From assembly GCA_900753285.1 (NCBI GenBank), contig CAADYN010000003.1:1-18291 (forward strand): 18,291 nucleotides of DNA, given 5' to 3'. The translations under genes and the position numbers were made by a program. Below are positions 1-7,520 of the stretch, piece by piece. The notes under the pieces were generated by a model. The model did not search any database, was not told the DNA's origin, and saw only the letters and a list, made by a program, of their open reading frames with translations. The stretch is from Clostridia bacterium (GTDB lineage Bacteria > Bacillota > Clostridia > Oscillospirales > CAG-272). Positions within the stretch are counted from its first letter, which is position 1. Each line of letters opens with the position of its first letter.

Positions 1-442
1 CGACGGATGCCTCAACTTCTTCGCAGGTCCTACAAATCCCGAGTTCTCCGCTATGTTCAACTTCTACAACGTACACTACCTCTCCACTCATATCGTAGGC
101 ACATCCGGCGGCAACACTGACGACATGAGAGAGGCTATCAAGCTCATGGAGACAAAGGCTATCAACCCCGCAGGAATGATCACACACGTCGGCGGTCTTA
201 ATGCCTGCGCTGAGACTACAATGAATCTGCCGAAGATAAAGGGCGCAAAAAAGCTCATTTATACTCATGTAGAGCTTCCGCTGACCGCTATAGAAGATTT
301 CGGTAAAGCCGCGGAAGAAAACAAAGGCACAAAGCTCGGCGAACTCTACGCTGACCTCGACGCTATCTGCAAGGACGCAGGTGAGCTTTGGTGCGCCGCA
401 GCCGAAAAGAGACTTCTCGAATACGCCGGCTTTGAAGCTTAA
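1..442 (+). CDS. Zinc-binding alcohol dehydrogenase, L-sorbose-1-phosphate reductase-like (3' part only)
   Basis: The frame is open from position 2 to a TAA at 440-442, so the start lies outside the window and 146 C-terminal residues are visible. They begin with DGCLNFFAGP and continue through FNFYNVHY, THIVGTSGGN, ITHVGGL and LIYTHVELPL. These segments match my memory of the C-terminal nucleotide-fold half of medium-chain zinc dehydrogenases of the L-sorbose-1-phosphate reductase (SorE) type, which interconvert L-sorbose 1-phosphate and glucitol 6-phosphate. The catalytic zinc ligands would be in the missing N-terminal half, so activity cannot be checked here. The GH43 gene starts 34 bases downstream with no terminator between, so both were probably cotranscribed for carbohydrate use. 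The family is fairly sure; the substrate is inference, since relatives act on several polyol or keto-sugar phosphates. Confidence 0.82.
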   Translation, partial: DGCLNFFAGPTNPEFSAMFNFYNVHYLSTHIVGTSGGNTDDMREAIKLMETKAINPAGMITHVGGLNACAETTMNLPKIKGAKKLIYTHVELPLTAIEDFGKAAEENKGTKLGELYADLDAICKDAGELWCAAAEKRLLEYAGFEA

Positions 443-476
443 AATCGTATAATACACCCACAGAAAGGATTACCCT

Positions 477-1391
477 ATGAAATTCACCATCCGCAATCCC
501 CTTGACGAAGGCTGGTACGCAGACCCGGAAGCAAGATACTACGAAGGAAAATATATTATTTACGTCACGCACTCCCTACCCTACGATGAGCAGAAAAACC
601 ACTCATGCTTTGTCTCGGAGGATCTTACACACTGGAAGAAAATCGAAAACATCATAGACATGAGCGGCTTCCCGTGGGCAAAAAGCGCAATCTGAGCTCC
701 GACAATTGAAGAAAAGGACGGAAAGTATTACTACATCTTCGCCTCGAATGATATCCCGCACAAGAGCGACGTCGGCGGACTCGAAATTGCCGTTTCCGAC
801 AGTCCGACAGGTCCGTTCAAGGCTCTTCTCGACAAGCCTCTCGTAGGAGAATTCCACAACGGCGCTCAGCCCATAGACGCGCATCTCTTCAAGGATGACG
901 ACGGAACTATGTATCTCTACTACGGCGGCTGGGGTCACTGCAACATCTGCAAGATGAACGACGAGATGACAGGCTTCGTACCCTTCGAGGACGGCGAGGT
1001 CTTCAAGGAAATCACACCTCCCGACTATGTTGAAGGTCCGTGCATGATGAAACGCGGCGGCAAATACTACTTCATGTGGTCGTCGGGCGGCTGGGGTGAC
1101 GGCTCATACCGCGTCAACACCTGCATTTCCGACAAGCCGTGGGGTCCTTTCACTACAGCTTCCACAATTCTCTCAACGGGAGACAGCAAGATTGCAAACG
1201 GACCCGGACACAACGGATTCCTCTATCTCCCCGAAGAGGATCAGTATCTCATGGTGTACCACCGTCACAAGCCCGGAATAAAAGACGGAAACGCGAGATT
1301 CTTATGCATAGACCGCATGGATCTCGACGAAAACGGCAATATTATCCCTGTCGAAATGACAGACGAGTGGGAGTTTGATTCAGATAAATAA
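477..1391 (+). pseudogene. Glycoside hydrolase family 43 (beta-xylosidase/arabinofuranosidase type), interrupted by an in-frame TGA
   Basis: Read through one TGA at 693-695 (codon 73), this frame gives a complete five-bladed GH43-type enzyme of 304 residues. All three expected acidic catalytic residues are present: Asp16 in WYADPE, Asp134 in AQPIDAHLF and Glu186 in DYVEGPC. GH43 enzymes remove xylose or arabinose from plant polysaccharide side chains; no signal peptide is seen, so it would act on imported oligosaccharides in the cytoplasm. The start follows AGAAAGGA at a 7-base distance. The TGA falls in KSAI-stop-APTIEEKDGKYY, where the family normally has Trp (AIWAP), so one TGG-to-TGA change explains it. 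UGA is a stop in five other genes here, so recoding is unlikely. The next in-frame ATG (909) has no clear ribosome binding site and would lose two catalytic residues. The gene is either a very young pseudogene or carries a sequencing error. Confidence 0.85.
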
Positions 1392-1418
1392 ACTGAACCA
1401 CAAAAATACATAAATTTC

Positions 1419-1455
1419 AAAAGCCGTTTCTTCGCGTGAGGGTACGGTTTTGTTT
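1419..1455 (+). terminator. Likely intrinsic terminator after the GH43 gene
   Basis: AAAGCCGT (1420-1427) pairs with ACGGTTTT (1444-1451), including one G-U pair, around a 16-base loop, and a TTTTGTTT tail follows. The loop is longer than in the strongest terminators. Its position, between the GH43 stop codon and the promoter of the LysR gene, fits the end of the upstream transcript. Confidence 0.55.
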
Positions 1456-1496
1456 ATGGTGCATAAATTAAATCTATAACTCAGCATAAGTTTTTA

Positions 1497-1532
1497 GTTT
1501 ACAAACCGTGCGAGTTGTGGTATGATATATAT
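1497..1532 (+). promoter_or_regulatory. Sigma-A promoter of the LysR gene with an overlapping inverted repeat
   Basis: TTTACA at 1498-1503 and TATGAT at 1521-1526 are 17 bases apart, and TG at 1518-1519 makes an extended -10. A perfect short inverted repeat, GTTT-AC-AAAC (1497-1506), overlaps the -35 box and is a candidate operator. The LysR gene follows about 40 bases below the expected start site, with AAGGCAGG eight bases before its ATG. The promoter is well supported by spacing; the operator role is inference. Confidence 0.7.
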
Positions 1533-1571
1533 ATATTGTGATTTATACGATTATTAAGGCAGGTCAACATA

Positions 1572-2492
1572 ATGACGATACAGCAATGCAAATATACTCT
1601 TGCTATAGCGCGGTGCGGCTCAATGAACGAAGCGGCAAAGGTTCTCGGCGTATCTCAGGCAAGCTTATCCTCCGCGCTGAAAGAGCTTGAAGACGAGTTC
1701 GGCGTACACATCTTCGACCGCTCAAACAAGGGAGTCAAGATAACCCGAGACGGAGCGGAATTCATTCGTTACGCACGCCAGCTAATCTCACAGTACGAGG
1801 TAATAATCGACCGCTACGACAACGGAAACAAGAAGAGCGTCCGCAACTTTGCCGTCACATCACAGCACTACGACTTCGCGGCTGAAGCTTTCGTAAAATT
1901 CATGAGCAGATTCAGCGGGGACTACAACCTCTCACTGAAGGAAGCGAAAACAGCGGAGGTTATCGGGGACGTTGTGAATATGCGCTCCGACATCGGTATT
2001 CTCGCGTACCTCAAGGCGTCGGGCGGGGTCTACATGGAGAGATATCTTCGCCGCAGCGGACTGGAGTTTCACGAGCTTCTTGAGACTACTCCGTATGTAT
2101 TCCTCGGAAAAAATCATCCTCTTGCTAAAAGCGAACAGCTCAGCGCGGACGATCTGCACGATTATCCCTACATCACCTACGACCAGGGAGAAACAGGTCC
2201 GGTGGAATTTTCGGAGGAGCTTACCGAAAATAACCGTGCAAGCCGCCAGATTCGCATAAACGACCGCGCGACGCTGATGAACCTGCTGCTCAGCACAAAC
2301 AGCTACACAATCGGTACGGGTATCATGTCCTCGGAGCTTAACAACGGCGGCGGTGTTATCTCGGTGAAGATGAATTCCTCCGACATTTACTCCATCGTTG
2401 TGATAAACCGCGTTGACATAGGACTTAGCGACGACGCACAAAAGTATGTGAAGCTGCTCGACGAAGCCATACGCCACAAGAATTTGAACTAA
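1572..2492 (+). CDS. LysR-family transcriptional regulator
   Basis: The 306-residue length is typical of the LysR family. The N-terminal winged helix-turn-helix spans residues 1-60: FxxIARCGSMNEAAKVLGVS is the usual first half, followed by QASLSSALKELE and LFDR-like FGVHIFDR. A linker helix (about 60-85) leads to a periplasmic-binding-protein-like effector domain (about 90-300) containing LGKNHPLA and LPYITY-like DYPYITYDQG. Such proteins are tetrameric DNA-binding regulators that respond to a small molecule. It lies downstream of, and on the same strand as, the dehydrogenase and GH43 genes, not in the usual divergent arrangement, and it has its own promoter. The inverted repeat at that promoter suggests autoregulation. 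The ligand and targets are unknown; control of the adjacent carbohydrate genes is only a guess. It converges with the BlaR-like gene on the other strand. Confidence 0.92.
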   Translation: MTIQQCKYTLAIARCGSMNEAAKVLGVSQASLSSALKELEDEFGVHIFDRSNKGVKITRDGAEFIRYARQLISQYEVIIDRYDNGNKKSVRNFAVTSQHYDFAAEAFVKFMSRFSGDYNLSLKEAKTAEVIGDVVNMRSDIGILAYLKASGGVYMERYLRRSGLEFHELLETTPYVFLGKNHPLAKSEQLSADDLHDYPYITYDQGETGPVEFSEELTENNRASRQIRINDRATLMNLLLSTNSYTIGTGIMSSELNNGGGVISVKMNSSDIYSIVVINRVDIGLSDDAQKYVKLLDEAIRHKNLN

Positions 2493-2516
2493 GGATAAAC
2501 TGAATTAACTGAATAA

Positions 2517-2559
2517 AGAAAACGCCTTCTGACTGATTTTAGCCAAAAGACGTTTTTTT
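2517..2559. terminator. Bidirectional terminator between the convergent LysR and BlaR-like genes
   Basis: AAAACG (2519-2524) pairs with CGTTTT (2551-2556); one mismatch is followed by three more pairs (CTT with AAG), with runs of A on the left and T on the right. Either strand therefore gives a hairpin followed by a U tract (TTTTTTT on the plus strand). It sits exactly between two converging stop codons, and the BlaR-like stop is two bases beyond the T run. Confidence 0.72.
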
Positions 2560-2560
2560 G

Positions 2561-4912
2561 TTAGTAAAGATTAACGGCGGATGCTATAATACGGTAGGCG
2601 TATGCTATGCTCTGACCGAACGGTACCGGCTGAAGAGGGTCAATAAATCCGCCCTCGTCGTCAATCAAGCCCTCGCGGTACACTTCTTCAACTGCACTTC
2701 TTATCTCTCCCATCGGAAGTCCGATAGATACATTATCGTCGCGTACCTCTGTGAAGGTCAGACGGTTCAACAGTGCAAGCGCGTCCTCGATTCCGTCCTC
2801 ATTCACAAGAACGAAATATCCGATATTGCCGCCGTCCTCATCGGTGAGCTGCTCAAAGTAATCCGCGAAATTATATCCCGTTCCTTCAAGCCGCTTTGAT
2901 ATTGCGTTAAGCTCCGCACGGCTGAGGACTGCGCATGATTCCTTTGTTATGCTCGAATATGTTGTCTCGCCTATCTCCGCGTAGCCTTTGAGTATTTTGT
3001 CGGCGGTATATCCGCTTCTTCTGAACAAAAGCTGAGCTATTTCGGTAGTACAGCCGTCCTCGCGGTCTTTGAGATAATACACGTCGTCTCTTTCCCCCGC
3101 TTGTGCCGCACCGAGAATGTTCCGCAGTGCAGTTTCCTCTACAGGCGTAATGTCCGGGTCAAGCAGGTAGAACGAGCTTTTGTTCTTGATGAGCTTGCCG
3201 ATATTGACGATTTCCTCACTGTAGTACCTCTCGGTGAACAGCGCGGAGTCAATTTCGGTATAGAAGTCGGAGAATTTCTTCCTTGACCAGTCGTCGTTTA
3301 TTCGCTTCAGGATAAGCTCCATCATAGCAGAGGTGTAAAAACTCTCGAAGGACACATTTGCTCCGGCTACTCCCTTGTTGTACCACTTCATGAGTGCGTC
3401 GGCTTCTGCTGCGGTAAGCTCGGACAGCACGGTTTTCATGTCGTCCACAGAAATATACTCCGGCATAATAGTAAGACTGTTATCATTTGTTTCTCCGCCT
3501 GAGAGGAGATTCGTCACACAGTAGTTTATCACGGCGCAGGCTCTCACTGAAAGTATCTCGTCGCTTCTGAATCCGCGGACTTCGGCTTTTACAGCGGACG
3601 GAATATCGCTCTCGTTCACTGTTCTCTTGAATTTTTCAAGGCTGCCGTTGCCCATCGTTTGCCTAAGCTCGGGAGAGAGTTTTTGCTCCACCAGAACTGC
3701 GATATTGCCGATATAGCTTGACACGGTTATTTTGCCTGACAGCTGTAAAACTCTTTCGCTGATTCCCGCGTCCGCTGAAAAATTCTTTATATAAGCCTCA
3801 TATTCACTGTTCTGCGAGATAATGGGATTCGTCAGGCAGACGGCAATAATGGCAGCGCACAGAACGAACGACGCTCCTCTCGAGATGAACTTGTTGTTCT
3901 TGCTGTGAGAAATGCTGCGAAGTCTCGTTTTAAGGCTGCGTCCCGTTGCGGACATATGGCATCCCACTGCGGCGGCTTCATCGTACAGGGAGTGACGGCA
4001 TATCATCTTCGCGTATTCTGCGGACGACATACCGAAGCAGTCAATGGTTCTGGAGTCGCACAGCACTTCAACGTCGTCGCGGAGTATCTTTTTGACTATC
4101 CAGATGAGCGGATTGTACCAGAACATACACGCGACGTATGCTGAGAAGATTATGACAAAGTTGTCGTTGTGCTTATAGTGGCTGAGCTCATGTGCAAAGA
4201 CAAACGACGCTTCTTTTTCGTCCATATCCTCGCGGCAGACTACCACGGGACTTAAGCATCCGACAAGCATTGCGGTGTTTCCGTATCTGAGCGACGGGAG
4301 CTTTTTCTTGCTTATTCCAAGCTTTTCGGCGGTAAGGAAGTAGGTTTCGGTCATTTTCTCATCTATGCAAAGCTCCGAGTTTTTGAGCACTCTTCTCTTC
4401 ACGCAGACGTACATGAGAGTATTGACCGTCATGCAGAGCACTGTTCCCACGGCGTACACTGTAAGAATGAGCGAGTTTATCTTCTTCGCGCTGCTTACGG
4501 CTTCGTCTCCGATGTCGTTGATGATGTACTCGCCGATTGTCACGGGAGCGTCGTTCTGGTCGTTTTTGCTCTTGCTCTCTTCAAGCGTCCGCTCCGCTTC
4601 TTCAGTCGTGATAATGACGTATGGGTTTTCCTCCAGTGTCTTCTCTTCCTCGTAGCTTGCAAGCTCGTCTCCGATATCGTTCGTCAGCGAATACATTATC
4701 TCCCGTCCCGCCGGTATCAGATTGTAGACCGATATCCTGCTTTCCGGGAATATCGGGCAGATAAGGCGCGCGAGAAGAACCACCCACATAACCATACCGA
4801 TTCCGGGCGGAATTCTGCACTTGAATATTTGTTTTATTGCGATAATGATTAATGCGGTCACAGATGAAAACACCGTAACCTGCATTAAAAGCAGAATCAA
4901 AAATTCTGTCAT
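2561..4912 (-). CDS. BlaR1/MecR1-like M56 metalloprotease antirepressor with an unknown extracellular sensor domain
   Basis: The product has 783 residues. It has membrane segments at about 4-28, 37-55, 146-171 and 347-364, plus a hydrophobic stretch at 251-274. The M56 zinc site is clear: HELSH at 241-245 with the third ligand Glu282 in EVLCD. In this family the cytosolic protease is switched on by an outside signal and inactivates the partner BlaI/MecI repressor. In BlaR1 the outside domain is a class D-like penicillin-binding domain with an STxK motif. Here residues 367-783 (about 417) are mainly acidic and helical-looking, with no such motif, so the signal is probably not a beta-lactam bound in the usual way. 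The second outside loop (56-145) is long and acidic and contains NDIGDE twice (78-83, 132-137). The gene starts 20 bases after the repressor gene, with GGAG six bases before the ATG. The family is sure; the stimulus is unknown. Confidence 0.9.
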   Translation of the reverse strand: MTEFLILLLMQVTVFSSVTALIIIAIKQIFKCRIPPGIGMVMWVVLLARLICPIFPESRISVYNLIPAGREIMYSLTNDIGDELASYEEEKTLEENPYVIITTEEAERTLEESKSKNDQNDAPVTIGEYIINDIGDEAVSSAKKINSLILTVYAVGTVLCMTVNTLMYVCVKRRVLKNSELCIDEKMTETYFLTAEKLGISKKKLPSLRYGNTAMLVGCLSPVVVCREDMDEKEASFVFAHELSHYKHNDNFVIIFSAYVACMFWYNPLIWIVKKILRDDVEVLCDSRTIDCFGMSSAEYAKMICRHSLYDEAAAVGCHMSATGRSLKTRLRSISHSKNNKFISRGASFVLCAAIIAVCLTNPIISQNSEYEAYIKNFSADAGISERVLQLSGKITVSSYIGNIAVLVEQKLSPELRQTMGNGSLEKFKRTVNESDIPSAVKAEVRGFRSDEILSVRACAVINYCVTNLLSGGETNDNSLTIMPEYISVDDMKTVLSELTAAEADALMKWYNKGVAGANVSFESFYTSAMMELILKRINDDWSRKKFSDFYTEIDSALFTERYYSEEIVNIGKLIKNKSSFYLLDPDITPVEETALRNILGAAQAGERDDVYYLKDREDGCTTEIAQLLFRRSGYTADKILKGYAEIGETTYSSITKESCAVLSRAELNAISKRLEGTGYNFADYFEQLTDEDGGNIGYFVLVNEDGIEDALALLNRLTFTEVRDDNVSIGLPMGEIRSAVEEVYREGLIDDEGGFIDPLQPVPFGQSIAYAYRIIASAVNLY

Positions 4913-4932
4913 GGGTAACTCCGGGGCGATGT

Positions 4933-5373
4933 TCAGCCTTCGATATCGTTTAAAATATTGATAATATCTTTCTTTTCCTTTGCGCTGAGCTTGCCTTCGC
5001 GGAGAAGTGACGCCATAAGGTTGTACGCGGAGTTGTCAAACACTCTCTCGACAAACGAGTCGACCTCGCACTTTACGCAGTCGCTCTTTGAGGTTTTGGG
5101 AGTATATTTGTAAACGCCGGTAGTCTTGTCGATATCGACCGCACCCTTTTCGGACAGTCTTATCACAAGAGTACGAATGGTAGTGTTGCTCCATCCCGTG
5201 GTTTCTGTAAGCTCCTGAACGATTTCTCCGAGGGTCATGCCGCGTTCGTTCTTTTCGCAGCCATCCCAGAGAACCTTCATTATGCTCCACTCAGCTTCGG
5301 ATATTTTAACGGTTTTTCTTCTTCCTCTCATAGTGTCAGCCGTGCGAATATGTGAGAGAACGCCTCTCCGCAC
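4933..5373 (-). CDS. BlaI/MecI/CopY-family winged-helix repressor
   Basis: The product is a small winged-helix protein. KISEAEWSIMKVLW matches the conserved first helix of BlaI/MecI repressors, and MTLGEIVQELTE, WSNTTIRTLVIRLSEKG and GVYKYTP form the recognition helix and wing. The C-terminal third is the usual dimerisation region that the partner protease cleaves or destabilises. The likely role is to repress its own promoter, the adjacent antirepressor and perhaps distant genes. The start is uncertain. AAAGGGAGG at 5382-5390 lies one base before an ATG at 5379, too close, but seven bases before the GTG at 5373, which I chose. The ATG at 5331 would give the usual family N terminus but has no visible ribosome binding site. 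If the GTG is used, the protein has about 14 extra N-terminal residues. It ends in TGA 20 bases before the antirepressor gene. Confidence 0.87.
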   Translation of the reverse strand: MRRGVLSHIRTADTMRGRRKTVKISEAEWSIMKVLWDGCEKNERGMTLGEIVQELTETTGWSNTTIRTLVIRLSEKGAVDIDKTTGVYKYTPKTSKSDCVKCEVDSFVERVFDNSAYNLMASLLREGKLSAKEKKDIINILNDIEG

Positions 5374-5444
5374 GACCATGCCTCCCTTTCATAATACATA
5401 CGTTATTTGATTAAGATTTTATCCAAATCATTAATACTTTTTAC

Positions 5445-5483
5445 ATAATTAATTATACATTATTTATGTGCGTATGTCAACAT
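5445..5483 (-). promoter_or_regulatory. Consensus promoter of the BlaI/BlaR-like operon with overlapping palindromes
   Basis: Read on the minus strand, TTGACA (5480-5475) and TATAAT (5457-5452) are separated by exactly 17 bases, a perfect sigma-A consensus. Three symmetric elements lie on it: ATGT-CA-ACAT (5474-5483) over the -35, ACAT-N5-ATGT (5457-5469) between the boxes, and the 12-base perfect palindrome ATAATTAATTAT (5445-5456) over the -10. The classical BlaI core TACA-NN-TGTA is not present. A promoter this strong in front of a repressor gene suggests that it is normally held down by its own product. The leader is about 70 bases long. Confidence 0.8.
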
Positions 5484-5485
5484 GC

Positions 5486-5523
5486 ATAGTGCCAATATTG
5501 CCGTCCTGTTTTATATGCACTAT
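5486..5523. repeat. Inverted repeat upstream of the BlaI-like promoter
   Basis: ATAGTGC (5486-5492) and GCACTAT (5517-5523) are perfect inverted arms, with the 8-base palindrome CAATATTG (5493/4-5501 region) inside. No T run follows on either strand, so it is not a convincing terminator for the aldolase gene, whose stop is 27 bases away. It may be a regulator site or a weak transcript-end hairpin. Confidence 0.4.
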
Positions 5524-5549
5524 TACCAAAGGATTATTTATACAGTTCC

Positions 5550-7520
5550 TTATTTAAGCATTTCCTGACCGCCGGTTACAGGAACAGCCTGACCCGTCTC
5601 GTATTTCTGGTCGATTATGTACAGCACAGCCTTCGCTACGTCCTCTATTCTGCATCCTCTTCCGAGCGGAACTTTAGCTTCATAGAACGCGCGGACGTCG
5701 GCGACTGTCTTAGCTCCGGGAACCTTTCCGGCTTTGAGATACTGCACGAACAGTCCTTTTTCGGGATCAGACCACAGCGGACCGTCGAGGAAGTTGCCGG
5801 GGCAGACAGCGTTTACCTTGATTCCGTAGGGCGCAAGCTCGAGGGCAAACGACTGGGTAAGTCCGATTCCTCCGAATTTGCTTCCGGCATATGCAAAGTT
5901 CTTGTTGGAGCCTGACAGACCGGACTTTGAGTTTATCTCGATTATATCAGCCATATATTCGGGAGAAATCTCTCTCTGCTTCTTCATAACGGCGGATGAA
6001 TATTTTGCGCAGAGGAAGTACGCGGTGTAGTTTACGGATGCGACAAGCTCAAAGTTCTTCTTTGTCATGTCTTCAAGAGAGCCTGCGCGGACGATACCTG
6101 CGTTGTTTACGAAAACGTCAAGTCCGCCGAAGGTGAGAACGGTTCTCTCTATCATCTCTCTCACGCTGTCCTCGTCGGAAACATTTGCGGACACTGCGAG
6201 AGCGGGAGTTTTGTATTCTTCTGCAATTCTTTCGGCAGTAGCGCGCGCACCGTCGTAGTTCATGTCAGCGATAACGACAGCAGCACCCTCGGACGCGAGA
6301 TATTCCGCTATGCCTGCACCGAATCCCTGTGCGCTTCCCGTGACTATCGCAATCTTGCCGTTCAGCTTCTTTTCACTGCCGGACGCGAGGCTGACCTTTG
6401 CTCTGTAGCTTTCAACCTCCCAGTTCACGATGAAGTCCACCATAGCGGGAGCCATATGACGCACTCCGCCGAACGCCTTTGACAGAACTGTTATAGTCAT
6501 AGCGTCGCGCCATACGTCAAGTGCTGTCTCGGCTTCCTTGAGCGTCTTTCCGACTGTGAACATACCTATATTCTTCACGAAAACTACCTTCGGCTTGAAG
6601 CCTCTGCGGGACTCAAGCTCTGCGAAAGCGGATTTTATGCTGTCAGCCGTCGCTTCCTCGATGAATAGAGGTTCAGCCTTGCAGTACACGATGTGGTCGG
6701 GGGAAAGCGGCTCGCGCAGTGTCTCGAATGCTTCCTTTGATTCGGCGAACGAAAGCACGGTCTTGTCTGCGGCAAACTTCACGAATGCCTTTCCCTCTCC
6801 GTCATACGCCATTCTTATCATTGGAGCGACTGCTGCGGCTGCGGTGTTCCTCTCCGGCTCGTCTACGGGAGTAAAGTCGGGATATTCGCCGGTTTTTTCT
6901 TTAATTTTCGTCATAACGTCGGCTACGATTTTGTCAAGCTCTTCTTCCGTGTCAGCTGCAAAGAAAATTCCGTGGTTCTGGAGGAATACTACGTCGGCGT
7001 CGCGTCCCGTGTTCTTCTTATATTCAAGGAGCTTTTCGCGGCAGTTTTTCGCAAGGATGTAGCCGGGCTCGCACTCGTTTACCCACACTGCGTTCGGGAA
7101 CAGCTTTTCCATGTCAGCCTTGCCGTTCTGTGAGCAGGTGAGGGCGTTGACTGCGCAGGGATGAACGTGGAGCACGTACTTCTGCGGGAACAGGTCGTGG
7201 AGCAGTGTTTCAACGGACGGGCGTTTTGCTTCTTCTCCGGGGAGCTTTGCCGCCATCATATCGGACAGCACTTCCGCTTCTCTTTCAGCCTGATTATCGG
7301 AATAAGCCTTTGTCCATATCTTCTCGAGTGCGACGCGATCCATCTTGACAAATCCGTCAGCCGTGATTTTCGCGAGAGATGTTCCGCTTCCTTTTATGTA
7401 AAGTGTGTCTTCGGTTTTGCATGAGGTATTTCCGCCGCCGGCAAGAACGTATTCGTGCTCTCTGCCGTACTTATTTGAAAATTTTACAAGTGTTTCAAGC
7501 ATATCTGTCATACCTTTCAT
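5550..7520 (-). CDS. Bifunctional class II aldolase / short-chain dehydrogenase (rhamnulose-1-phosphate aldolase/alcohol dehydrogenase type)
   Basis: The 656 residues form two fused enzymes. Residues 1 to about 375 are a class II aldolase domain with metal-binding HVHP (His118, His120) and QNHG (His183). About 385-656 is an NAD(P)-binding short-chain dehydrogenase with TGSAQGFGAG (394-403), NNAG (472-475), Ser531, Tyr544 and Lys548. Similar fusions (YuxG/RhaEW type) split a sugar 1-phosphate into dihydroxyacetone phosphate and an aldehyde and oxidise the aldehyde. The dehydrogenase tail (KVPLGRGC, DVAKAV, TGQAVPVTGGQ) also strongly recalls sorbitol-6-phosphate dehydrogenase, so the substrate may not be rhamnulose phosphate. 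The ATG overlaps the TGA of the PHP gene by four bases (ATGA) and GGAG sits seven bases upstream, so the two are translationally coupled. ATG at 7502 is an alternative start. No rhamnose kinase or isomerase gene is in view. The architecture is sure; the substrate is not. Confidence 0.9.
   Translation of the reverse strand: MKGMTDMLETLVKFSNKYGREHEYVLAGGGNTSCKTEDTLYIKGSGTSLAKITADGFVKMDRVALEKIWTKAYSDNQAEREAEVLSDMMAAKLPGEEAKRPSVETLLHDLFPQKYVLHVHPCAVNALTCSQNGKADMEKLFPNAVWVNECEPGYILAKNCREKLLEYKKNTGRDADVVFLQNHGIFFAADTEEELDKIVADVMTKIKEKTGEYPDFTPVDEPERNTAAAAVAPMIRMAYDGEGKAFVKFAADKTVLSFAESKEAFETLREPLSPDHIVYCKAEPLFIEEATADSIKSAFAELESRRGFKPKVVFVKNIGMFTVGKTLKEAETALDVWRDAMTITVLSKAFGGVRHMAPAMVDFIVNWEVESYRAKVSLASGSEKKLNGKIAIVTGSAQGFGAGIAEYLASEGAAVVIADMNYDGARATAERIAEEYKTPALAVSANVSDEDSVREMIERTVLTFGGLDVFVNNAGIVRAGSLEDMTKKNFELVASVNYTAYFLCAKYSSAVMKKQREISPEYMADIIEINSKSGLSGSNKNFAYAGSKFGGIGLTQSFALELAPYGIKVNAVCPGNFLDGPLWSDPEKGLFVQYLKAGKVPGAKTVADVRAFYEAKVPLGRGCRIEDVAKAVLYIIDQKYETGQAVPVTGGQEMLK

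Noticed and set aside
693..695. TGA as a recoded Trp or Gly codon (alternative genetic code)
   Set aside because: Five genes in the window (at 4933, 7517, 14494, 16235 and 17721) end properly with TGA, and no other gene has an internal TGA.
1525..1537. Run of alternating TA between the LysR promoter and its gene
   Set aside because: Only about six TA units; normal for an AT-rich promoter and initial transcribed region.
6538..7062. Plus-strand open frame of 174 codons within the aldolase gene
   Set aside because: It is Ser/Ala-rich low-complexity sequence made by the complement of a well-supported gene.
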